Positions 35,440-43,255 of a stretch of 64,000 nt of DNA are shown in pieces. The number at the start of each line of letters is the position of its first letter. Positions within the stretch are counted from its first letter, which is position 1. The notes below the pieces were generated by a model, which did no database searches, was not told the DNA's origin, and saw nothing but the letters and a program-made list of their open reading frames with translations. The stretch lies in the NCBI RefSeq assembly GCF_009859475.1, contig NZ_CP044549.1:1488001-1552000 (forward strand). Reading direction: 5' to 3'. This DNA is from Hydrogenophaga sp. BPS33. Lineage in GTDB: Bacteria > Pseudomonadota > Gammaproteobacteria > Burkholderiales > Burkholderiaceae_C. The position numbers and the translations under genes are program-made.

Positions 35440-35443
35440 CTAT
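35435..35443. repeat. target-site duplication of the IS4 element, left copy
   Basis: TTCATCTAT here is repeated exactly at 36772-36780 (TTCATCTATCA if two ambiguous bases are included). Duplication of 9-11 bp is normal for IS4-family insertion. The copy includes the CAT that is the start codon of the minus-strand SEC-C gene. Confidence 0.88.
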
Positions 35444-36771
35444 CACTACTGTCCGGTTAAAAGTCGAACAAATTCAATTGGTTAACGGCGTCGGGCATAT
35501 CGGTCTGGGACGCGTCGGCCTGCAAGGCGCATGAAATCTCGGTTTTCTCGAAGACCGACACCGACAAGATCTGTAGACATGTGTAAAGCGAGACATCGAG
35601 TTGAAGCTCCTTCTTGACGATGGCAATGAGCACGTAGGTGGCCACGGCACACCACACCTGCGTCTTCACGGCGTTCTCGCTGTTGCCGAGAAACTTCTTG
35701 ATGCGCAGATGCTGCTTGATCCATTTGAAGAACAGCTCGACTCGCCAGCGGCTCTTGTACAGCGCGGCGATCGTCAGCGCCGGCAGCGCCGTGTTGTTGG
35801 TCAGGAAGATCAGTGTTTTGCCGGACTCGGGATCCTTGAATCGCACACGCCGCAAATGCTCGGGATACTTCTTGGCCGAGTAGTGACCGTTGAGCATGAC
35901 CTGCTGGTCGCTGATGACGCCAGTGCTGCGGTCGGTGGGTGCCGAGTAGACACGTCTGGCATCCATCGGCGACTTCGCGCGCGTAACGAAGAAGGCGCCA
36001 GCCTGGTGCAGCGCATACAGCCGTGCGAAGTCCACATAGCCGCGATCCATCACGTAGAACGCACCGGCCTCGAAACTCAGCATGTCCAGCACGTTCACGT
36101 CGTGCAGCTTGCCATCGCTGATGTGGATGAAGGCCGGGATAGCGCCGCGCAGATCCAGCAGCGTGTGCAGCTTGATGGCCGCCTTGGTCGATCGAAACGG
36201 TGCCCAGTCGAACAGGCTCAAGCACAGATCGATGGTGCTGGAGTCCAGCGCATAGACCGTGTTGTCCAAGTCGACGCCGAGCGCATCGTTCGCGTACAGC
36301 TTGCGTGCGCGCCGGATCAGCAAGGCAGCCAGGTCCGACCAGATGCGCCAGTCGCGCGATTCGTTGGCGTCGGCCAGCGTGGAGCGCTTGACCGCCGAGC
36401 GAAACCCCATCGCATACAGCTTGCCGGCATTGGCCGACAAGCTGGCCTCGATGTCGCGCAGACTCTCTCGCCAAGTCAGCTGCGCGAAGGCCATCGCCCG
36501 GAACTGCTCGGCGCACGACAGCGCTCGCACACCCGAGTTGCCTCCATGGCGCTGCACGATGCGCGCGAAGCTGGTCCATGGGACGAACTCCATGATCTGA
36601 GAAAACAAGGTCTTGCCGATGTGCACGCGCTTCCCCAGAGACAGTCAAGCCCGGGAAAGTACGCGGTTTTGGAAGAGCGAAGTTCAAATCGGCACCAAAC
36701 GAAATCGGTCTGCAACCCGCGCCAATGCTTGATCTCAGGCTCGGCGCGGACCATTTAACCGGACAGTAGTG
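35444..36771 (-). mobile_element. IS4-family insertion sequence, complete
   Basis: Perfect 18-bp inverted repeats CACTACTGTCCGGTTAAA (35444-35461) and its complement (36754-36771) bound a 1,328-bp element with one transposase gene. The exact flanking duplication indicates simple, probably recent, insertion. It sits 5 bp upstream of the start codon of the SEC-C gene. Confidence 0.92.
35457..36626 (-). CDS. IS4-family transposase
   Basis: A 389-aa DDE transposase. Its core reads YALDSSTIDLCLSLFDWAPF (first Asp), FYVMDRGYVDFARLYAL (second Asp) and the Y-(2)-R-(3)-E-(6)-K signature YKSRWRVELFFKWIKQHLRIK, which contains the catalytic Glu. The reading frame is intact and its stop lies in the left inverted repeat. 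It is likely functional. Confidence 0.93.
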   Translation of the reverse strand: MHIGKTLFSQIMEFVPWTSFARIVQRHGGNSGVRALSCAEQFRAMAFAQLTWRESLRDIEASLSANAGKLYAMGFRSAVKRSTLADANESRDWRIWSDLAALLIRRARKLYANDALGVDLDNTVYALDSSTIDLCLSLFDWAPFRSTKAAIKLHTLLDLRGAIPAFIHISDGKLHDVNVLDMLSFEAGAFYVMDRGYVDFARLYALHQAGAFFVTRAKSPMDARRVYSAPTDRSTGVISDQQVMLNGHYSAKKYPEHLRRVRFKDPESGKTLIFLTNNTALPALTIAALYKSRWRVELFFKWIKQHLRIKKFLGNSENAVKTQVWCAVATYVLIAIVKKELQLDVSLYTCLQILSVSVFEKTEISCALQADASQTDMPDAVNQLNLFDF

Positions 36772-36780
36772 TTCATCTAT
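36772..36780. repeat. target-site duplication of the IS4 element, right copy
   Basis: TTCATCTAT, identical to 35435-35443. Removing the IS would join the sequence to its right directly to the SEC-C gene, giving a divergent promoter region of about 190 bp shared with the DUF5677-like gene. Confidence 0.85.
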
Positions 36781-36968
36781 CAAGAATAACGCGCTAGTCG
36801 TCCACTGCACAGTCAACTGGAGGCGAGCGCGGCGCGACTAGGGGCGCGTTCAACTTCGGATGGCTATTGAAGGACCGACCAGTTCCGGCTACATCACAGT
36901 CCTACGCCGACCTTGAGAGATACAAAGCCTTGAAGCGGGCTGGCCCGAGATATAGCTGGTCAATTCGT

Positions 36969-37835
36969 ATGCAGAATGCTGACATGAACGACCAACAGGA
37001 AATCCTTCGAGAGTTGCGCGCCGTCATCGCTGATCAGCAGGAGCTGTTGCGGCTGTGTCTGTATGTCATGACCCAAGGACCTGTTCAGTACAAGTGGCAA
37101 ACACTCGACAATCGACTTGATGCCGACAAAGTCCGTGCGGCGGCCGGCGTCGCCATGGGTGCGGGACAGTCGATGAACACCCTGGTTATGCTCTCTGAAG
37201 ACAAGGTGTTGATGGTCCGTGATATGTACGGCATTGCTCGTACGGTGGTCGAGGGATTCATCAACGCCGCCTTCTTCGTAACGCAACCAGTCGATGTTGC
37301 TCAGCGCGCACTTCGCCATGTGGAGTACGCCTCTTGGAGGCACCACAACCGCATCATAGGATCAGGCGAGATGATGTTTGCGGTGAACAGCGATGAAGAC
37401 CCGAAGAAGACGCTTCAGGAAAGGTTCCCTGAGTTTGCGGGTAAGGGCCAAGGTTCTTGGACCACGCTAGATGCACCGAACCGAATTGATCGAATCGGCA
37501 AGGAGGTAAGGGCCGCGGGGGGAGCATTCCTTGGCGCATACGGGATGGTCTATGCCGTGTCGTCGGAGATCATTCATGGGTCGGTGTACGGAATGAGCTA
37601 CTTCTTCACTTCTCACACCAACGACCGTCCCTCGCCTGAATCCTTCCGTCATGGTGTCCAAGAGCAACTGATCAATATCCTGTCGGCGGCATCACACGCG
37701 GCTTCAGGGTTCCTTGCAGCGTATGCCAACACCGAGAAGTTTGGCCCCATCGTCCTTGATGAGCATGAGCTGTTCAAGCGCATGTACAAGACGGCGACTG
37801 GCGACGAATGGGTTGGAGGTGATGAACCCAAGTAG
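36969..37835 (+). CDS. DUF5677-like protein of unknown function
   Basis: A 288-aa protein from the ATG at 36969; a TTG at 36867 would add 34 residues. It is mostly helical, with MVRDMYGIARTVVEGFINAAFFVTQ, an alanine-rich YASWRHHNRIIGSG segment, YAVSSEIIHGSVYGMSYFF and a Ser/Ala-rich helix near the end. Conserved Arg, Glu and SS..H positions are like those of DUF5677 proteins, which are often found in accessory and defence-rich regions. No function is known. Before the IS4 insertion it would have been divergent from the SEC-C gene, which hints at a link. Confidence 0.6.
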   Translation: MQNADMNDQQEILRELRAVIADQQELLRLCLYVMTQGPVQYKWQTLDNRLDADKVRAAAGVAMGAGQSMNTLVMLSEDKVLMVRDMYGIARTVVEGFINAAFFVTQPVDVAQRALRHVEYASWRHHNRIIGSGEMMFAVNSDEDPKKTLQERFPEFAGKGQGSWTTLDAPNRIDRIGKEVRAAGGAFLGAYGMVYAVSSEIIHGSVYGMSYFFTSHTNDRPSPESFRHGVQEQLINILSAASHAASGFLAAYANTEKFGPIVLDEHELFKRMYKTATGDEWVGGDEPK

Positions 37836-38432
37836 GCCAAACGCCAAGAGCCCTGCTGTTTGTGTGATTTGGCCCTATCTGAACGCATTCCGAATCGAGC
37901 ACGCACAGTTCAGATCCATGTTGCACCTGAAGGCTTGCAGCGAATAGCCAACCTATGCCATTGCTCACCTCGGGCTGCTAGCGCGAATGGCCGGACCGAG
38001 CCTGCACCAGTCACACGAACCGAAAACCCAACAGACTGCAATCGCTGCACAACCGTCATTTGCGCGTGAGCGGCACCTTCAGTTAAGGGTTGTAGGACGC
38101 CCTCCCGCGCAGGCGCGCCGACGACACACGCTGACCACGAAGGGTGGGCGTCCTACAAGCCTCTAGGGAGGAAACCGCGGGGAGCACCCATCTGGGCGTA
38201 CCCGTTGGCAGCTATGGGGATTTGACAGTGCGCAGTGTTGTTGGCGGTGAAAGCAACTCCACCTGATCAATGCTCGAAGGCGCCACCACAGCGTGCTGTG
38301 CGGTTTCGGATGAACAGCTGCAGCAGATCTCGCCGGGGCAGCACTGCAAATTTCTGAGTCGGGCGCAGCTGTCTGCGGCGAGCCGTGGTGAGCCCGCTCC
38401 CGACACACTCAAAGTTGCGCATGCCGAAGTGG
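37836..38432. other. gene-free stretch, probably including the IS91 terminus
   Basis: Nearly 600 bp without a supported gene. It holds the long inverted repeat at 38090-38158. The part next to the transposase stop (about 38165-38432) is probably the downstream end of the IS91-type element, but I cannot place its boundary. Confidence 0.4.
38090..38158. repeat. 17-bp imperfect inverted repeat (hairpin element)
   Basis: TTGTAGGACGCCCTCCC at 38090-38106 pairs with 38142-38158 with one mismatch around a 35-nt loop that is itself GC-rich. It could be an extragenic palindromic element, or the hairpin at one end of the IS91-type element, where such elements nick DNA. Confidence 0.7.
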
Positions 38433-39626
38433 TCACGGTGGTCCTCGTTGGTGAGGTATGCGAACGGGCTGCCCACGTGCGAACGTCTCGACGATGAGCA
38501 TCATCGCGCCGCAGTGAACGCACACGAAGGTCGGGCGGATCTGCTCGGCCAAACCGGACCCGGCCTTCTCGGCCCTGGCGCTCGGCGCCTCAGGCATGAG
38601 CAGCTGGCGCGCCTGCTCGATGCACTCCCGTCGATGGGTGTTGGCCAGCAGCCCGTAGTGCCGGATGCGGTGGAGTCCGCTGGGCAGGACGTGCAGCAGG
38701 AAGCGGCGCATGAACTCCTCGGGCGAGAGCGTCATGGTCTTGTGGCGCGTATGGCCCTTGTCGCGATAGTCCTTCCAGCGGAACGTTACCCCGCGCTCGT
38801 CATGCGCCAGCAGGCGCGAGTTGGAGATCGCCACCCGGTGCGTGTAGCGCGAGAGGTAAGCCAACACGGCCTGTGGCCCCGCAAACGGCTCCTTGGCGTA
38901 GACCACCCATTCACACTGGCGCAGCGGCGCGAGCCACCGCGCGAAGGCCTTCGGCTCTGCCAGCGCGGTGTGTTGCGAGAAGAACTGCAACTTGCCCGCG
39001 CGGTGCTCCTGTTCCAGTGCTTCGAGGAAGCGTCGCCGGAACAGGCGCGAGAGCACGCGCACCGGCAGGAAGAAGCCAGGTCGGCAAGCCACCCAACGTT
39101 CGCCGTCGAGCGAGAGCCCGCCACCGGGCACGATGCCGTGGACGTGCGGGTGGTGCGTGAGCGCCGAACCCCAGGTGTGCAACACCAGGGTGGCGCCGAT
39201 CTGCGCGCCCAGGTGCTTGGGATCGGCGGCGATGGTGGTCAGGGTCTGGGCTGCCACCTCGAACAGCAGGCCGTAGATGACGGCCTTGTTGGTGTACGCG
39301 ATCTCGCTGATGGGTGCGGGCAGCGTGAAGACCACGTGGAAGTAGTCCACGGGCAACAGATCGGCCTGGCGCGCCTCCAGCCACCGCTGCGCAGCACTGG
39401 CCTGGCACTTGGGGCAATGCCGGTTGCGGCACGAGTTGTAGGCGACCTGCAGGCGCTGGCAGTCTTCACAGCGCAGCACATGTCCTCCCAGTGCCGCGCT
39501 GCGGCACTGCTCGATGGCTGTCATGACCTTGAGCTGACCCAGGCTCAGGTGGGAGCGCTGGGCTTGCCGCCAGGCCGGCCCGTGGGTGCGGAAGATGTCC
39601 GCCACCTCCAGGGTAGCGGTGCCCAT
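38433..39626 (-). CDS. IS91-family rolling-circle transposase
   Basis: A 397-aa HUH-type transposase. An N-terminal zinc-binding region (CEDCQRLQ, then CRNRHCPKCQ) precedes the HUH motif in LTHHPHVHGIVPGGG and the tyrosine helix AVLAYLSRYTHRVAISNSRLL. The C-terminus also has a CVHCGAMM pair. All expected motifs are present and no stop interrupts them, so the protein looks functional. It follows the integrase gene by 7 bp, as in IS91-family members that carry a companion tyrosine recombinase. Confidence 0.92.
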   Translation of the reverse strand: MGTATLEVADIFRTHGPAWRQAQRSHLSLGQLKVMTAIEQCRSAALGGHVLRCEDCQRLQVAYNSCRNRHCPKCQASAAQRWLEARQADLLPVDYFHVVFTLPAPISEIAYTNKAVIYGLLFEVAAQTLTTIAADPKHLGAQIGATLVLHTWGSALTHHPHVHGIVPGGGLSLDGERWVACRPGFFLPVRVLSRLFRRRFLEALEQEHRAGKLQFFSQHTALAEPKAFARWLAPLRQCEWVVYAKEPFAGPQAVLAYLSRYTHRVAISNSRLLAHDERGVTFRWKDYRDKGHTRHKTMTLSPEEFMRRFLLHVLPSGLHRIRHYGLLANTHRRECIEQARQLLMPEAPSARAEKAGSGLAEQIRPTFVCVHCGAMMLIVETFARGQPVRIPHQRGPP

Positions 39627-39633
39627 GGCGGGC

Positions 39634-40375
39634 CTACGCGGTGCTCAGTTGCTCCAGCGGGCTGACCACTTCGCGCAGGACGTCGGTGGCGACCTGCACG
39701 TAGGTGGCTGTCGTCTCCAGTTTCTTGTGCCCGAGCAGGACCTGGATCACCCGGATATCCACCTTCTGCTCCAGCAGATGAGTGGCAAAGCTGTGGCGCA
39801 GGGTGTGCATGGACACGCGCTTGTCGATGTGCGCGGCATCGGCCGCCATATGCACAGCGCGGTTGAGTTGACGGGTTGAGAGGGGTTCGACCGGACTCAT
39901 GCCCGGGAACAACCAGCCGCCTTCGAGCATCTTGCCTTGCGCGTGGGCCACGCGCCACCAGACCCGCAAGCGCTCCAGCAGCACGGGCGAGAGCATGGCG
40001 TAGCGGTCCTTGCTGCCCTTGCCTTGCTCCACGCGCAGCGTCATGCGCTTGCTGTCGATGTCGCCGACCTTGAGCGCCACGACTTCGCTGGCACGCAGGC
40101 CCGTGCCGTAGGCCAACGACAGGGCGGTCTGGTGCTTGAGGTTGGCTGCTGCGGCAATCAGGCGCGCCACTTCCTCGCGGCTGAGCACCACCGGCAAGGT
40201 GTGTGGCAGGTGTACTGCCTGCATCCTGGCCATGAGTTCGGGATGGTCCAGGGTGATCTCGCAGAAGAACTTCAGCCCGGTGATGGTGGCGTTGAGGGTC
40301 GTGGGTGAGGTGCCATGGTCCACCAGGTGCAGCTGGAAGTTGCGCAGATCCTCGACGGTGGCGGTGTCCGGTGGC
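39634..40375 (-). pseudogene. tyrosine recombinase/integrase of the IS91-type element, 5'-truncated
   Basis: The ORF from GTG at 40323 gives 229 aa, but the frame is open further upstream (RPPDTATVEDLRNFQLHLV) until the junction with the 293-bp repeat at 40376, where homology ends. About 40 N-terminal residues of the SAM-like core-binding domain are therefore missing. The catalytic domain is complete: GTGLRASEVVALKVGD (Arg), HTLRHSFATHLLEQ (H-x-x-R) and LLGHKKLETTATY (H and the nucleophilic Tyr). A shortened protein might still be made from the GTG. Confidence 0.75.
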
Positions 40376-40668
40376 CGGTGGAGGAAGGCGTGAGCGCACT
40401 CGTCTCACCGACTTTTGAAGATGTCGATCCTCCAAGAATTGTGAAAAACGAAAGAATGAGCGTGAACTTGCGCTTTGCGGACAGCTTTCAAAAAGGCGCG
40501 CGCGCACGCGAATACCACTTGCGTGGAAATGCAGCATTTCTGCGGTATGAAATACTCCCTGCGGTGAGACTGGATACTCGTAGAGGTTCATGGCTCTCCA
40601 CCGAGAGATTAAATCCGTCACTGCATCGGGTCGCTGCGTGTGTGCGCGGGAGAACGACGTGTGGGAAG
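40376..40668. repeat. 293-bp direct repeat, copy 2
   Basis: Identical to 12307-12599, same orientation. Its left boundary coincides with the truncation of the integrase reading frame. Its right boundary is followed by sequence unrelated to the IS3 element that flanks copy 1. Confidence 0.9.
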
Positions 40669-41149
40669 CTCTCTTGATAGGGCTTGGCGTGACGCGTGTA
40701 CCCGCTCAGATCTGACGCTTACTGGCGAAGCGCAGCCTGTATTGGCTGAAAAGGCGAGTACGACATGGGAAAACGCGAGGACAGGCAAGTGTTCAGATTC
40801 GAACGCTGGTCAGCTAAACGCCCCGATCTGAACGCTCAGCCCGACTATGAGACAGTATTCGGCAGGCGCCGCAGACTGCCCTGCGGTGGGCGTCGCAAGA
40901 GGCCGCGACGTCTTTCCACAATTCCGGACAGGAGCGAACCGCTAAGGCAGTTCGCGACCCAGGTGGCGCCGCCCTTGTGAATCGACCTCCCAATGCTGCG
41001 AAACGTGGCGACTCGGGCGCATCCCCTACCGGACCGTGCTGCGATAAATCATGCCTTTATGGCAATACATGGATAAGAATAAATCATTTCCAAGAATGGT
41101 TTTGTCTGAATACAGTGCTTCTCAACCTAAACATGGAGCACCGCAAACA
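40669..41149. promoter_or_regulatory. upstream region of hyuA with shared regulatory motif
   Basis: The region has no supported gene; a 71-codon Arg-rich ORF at 40765 looks spurious. A 23-nt motif at 41059-41081 (beginning ATGGCAATACATGG, ending AAGAATA) matches 48332-48354 at 20 of 23 positions. The second site lies in the LysR/Bug divergent promoter. Confidence 0.55.
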
Positions 41150-43255
41150 ATGGACACTCAGGAGTCTCGATTTAAATTGAGCTGCGATATTGGAGGAACC
41201 TTTACGGACTTTTTCCTTGTGGATCAGCGTACCGGTGAAGTGGATTCCGAAAAATGCCTCACCACTCCCTCGGACCCCGCACAAGGCGTGCTCAACGGCA
41301 TCGACCTGCTTGCAAAACGCCATCCGAACCTGCTGGCAAAAACGGACAGCGTTTTGCACGCAACAACGCTTGTCATCAATGCGTTGATCGAGCGAAAGGG
41401 GGCTCGTACTGCGCTGATCACCACCGAGGGTTTCAAAGACGTCCTCGAGATCGGCCGTGAGATGCGGTATGACCTCTACGATATATTTATTACTTACCCG
41501 AAACCGCTGGTCCCGCGGCAAATGCGGCTCGAACTGCGCGAGCGGATGAACGCGCACGGAGACATCATTTGCAAGCTGGACGTGGGGCAGGCAGAAGGCC
41601 TTGTGACGGCACTCGAACGCGAAGGCGTGGAATCCTTGGCCGTGTGCTTGCTCCATTCTTACGTCAATCCGGCGCACGAGCAGCAGTTGCGCAGCTTCAT
41701 TGAGGCGCGATTGCCCCGCCTACCGGTATCGCTGTCGAGCGAAGTCCTCCCGGAGATCAAGGAGTACGAGAGGACGTCGACCACGGTGGCCAATGCGTAC
41801 GTGAAGCCCTTGGTGGAACGCTATATCGACCGACTGGTGAGCCGGCTGCGCGATCAGGGCTTCTCGAAGAAATTGCTGATTATGCTTTCCAGCGGCGGCA
41901 TGGCGTCTACCGAGACAGTCTCATCCTACCCGGTTCGCATCGTCGAGTCGGGCCCCGCTGCCGGAGCGCTTGCCGCATCGCACGTGGCGGCCGTTGCCGG
42001 TTTTTCCGAGAATGTTCTTGCCTTCGACATGGGAGGCACCACGGCCAAAGGCTGTGTGATCCGTAATGGTCAAATCGACATGGCGATGTCGTTCGAAGCG
42101 GCCCGAGTTCATCGCTTCAAGAAGGGGAGTGGTATTCCGCTGCGTCTCCCAGTCATCGACATTATGGAGATCGGCGCCGGTGGCGGGAGCATCGCAGCTA
42201 TCAACGAATTGGGACTGCTCCAGGTCGGCCCGGAGAGCGCGGCTGCTGATCCAGGACCCGCTTGCTACGGTCTCGGCGGCGTCAAGCCGACTGTGACCGA
42301 CGCCAATGTGGTGCTGGGCTACCTCAATCCGGCGTTCTTCCTGGGCGGAGCCATGAAGCTGGACGCCGATGCCGCGCGAAAGGCGCTTGCGATCGAAGTA
42401 GCCGATCCACTCGGCGTGAGCATCGATCAGGCTGCGTGGCGCGTACACGATCTGGTGACCGAGAACATGGCATCGGCGATTCGCGTGCACATGACGGAAA
42501 AGGGTGTCGACCCGGAGCGCTTCACGTTGGTGGCCTTCGGTGGCGGTGGTCCAGTCCATGGCTACACACTCGCGCGCCGCCTAGGGGTCCGGCGCTTGCT
42601 CGTTCCGCCATCGGCCGGGATTGCCTCTGCGCTGGGCCTGCTTGTCTCGCCGGTTTCGTTCGATGTCGTCCGGACGGTGCGCATTCCCTTGTCCGATCAG
42701 GACCTCGAGGCGCGGCTGCTGGCGAGTCTTGGAGAGATGCAGGACGATGGCAAGCGCTCCGTCAAATCTGTGGAGCCAGCGGCGGACGTGCTGTACAAGC
42801 GTTTCGCAGAGGTCTCCTACATCGGCCAAGGGTTCTCGGTGAGCGTCGAATTGCCCAATGAGCCCGAGATTACGGGTGCCGACATCAGGGTACGCTTCGA
42901 AAGCTCGTATGCGAACTTGTATGGGCAAACCTACGACGAGATGCCAGCGCAGATCGTCAGCCTGCGGACAGTCGCTTTCTGCCCGGCAGCGGACTTTAGG
43001 ATGGCAGGGCCTCCGAAAAAGCTGAGGCCCGATCTGGCCGTGAAGAGCAAGCGTTCGGTGTTCTCCGCAGAGAAGCGGAGGTTTTGCGAATTCCCCGTCT
43101 ATGACCGCTACGCCCTCGCTCCTGGAATATCGGTTACCGGACCTGCGCTGATCGAGGAAAAAGAGTCGACGGTCGTCATCGACTTCGGGGGTAGGGGAAC
43201 CGTCGACCAGCACGGCATTGTCGCCATCACGATCGAGTCGGAAACAATCGCATGA
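41150..43255 (+). CDS. hyuA: hydantoinase/oxoprolinase family protein, HyuA-type (N-methylhydantoinase A)
   Basis: A 701-aa ATPase-fold protein from the ATG at 41150; in-frame ATGs at 41051 and beyond precede the conserved start. N-terminal FKLSCDIGGTFTDFFLVD is the Hydant_A_N phosphate loop. RIVESGPAAGALAASHVAA, FAFDMGGTTAKGC-like (LAFDMGGTTAKGCVI) and ERFTLVAFGGGGPVHGY are family signatures. With HyuB it forms an ATP-dependent hydrolase or carboxylase acting on hydantoins, 5-oxoproline, or ketones. The 4-nt overlap with hyuB indicates obligate co-expression. The actual substrate is unknown. Confidence 0.9.
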   Translation: MDTQESRFKLSCDIGGTFTDFFLVDQRTGEVDSEKCLTTPSDPAQGVLNGIDLLAKRHPNLLAKTDSVLHATTLVINALIERKGARTALITTEGFKDVLEIGREMRYDLYDIFITYPKPLVPRQMRLELRERMNAHGDIICKLDVGQAEGLVTALEREGVESLAVCLLHSYVNPAHEQQLRSFIEARLPRLPVSLSSEVLPEIKEYERTSTTVANAYVKPLVERYIDRLVSRLRDQGFSKKLLIMLSSGGMASTETVSSYPVRIVESGPAAGALAASHVAAVAGFSENVLAFDMGGTTAKGCVIRNGQIDMAMSFEAARVHRFKKGSGIPLRLPVIDIMEIGAGGGSIAAINELGLLQVGPESAAADPGPACYGLGGVKPTVTDANVVLGYLNPAFFLGGAMKLDADAARKALAIEVADPLGVSIDQAAWRVHDLVTENMASAIRVHMTEKGVDPERFTLVAFGGGGPVHGYTLARRLGVRRLLVPPSAGIASALGLLVSPVSFDVVRTVRIPLSDQDLEARLLASLGEMQDDGKRSVKSVEPAADVLYKRFAEVSYIGQGFSVSVELPNEPEITGADIRVRFESSYANLYGQTYDEMPAQIVSLRTVAFCPAADFRMAGPPKKLRPDLAVKSKRSVFSAEKRRFCEFPVYDRYALAPGISVTGPALIEEKESTVVIDFGGRGTVDQHGIVAITIESETIA

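Noticed and set aside
35482..36816. A 444-codon minus-strand frame over the IS4 element
   Set aside because: It is out of frame with the IS4 transposase, which has the full DDE and Y-R-E-K signature.
40765..40980. Small Arg-rich plus-strand ORF upstream of hyuA
   Set aside because: No homology pattern and no ribosome-binding site; probably random in GC-rich DNA.
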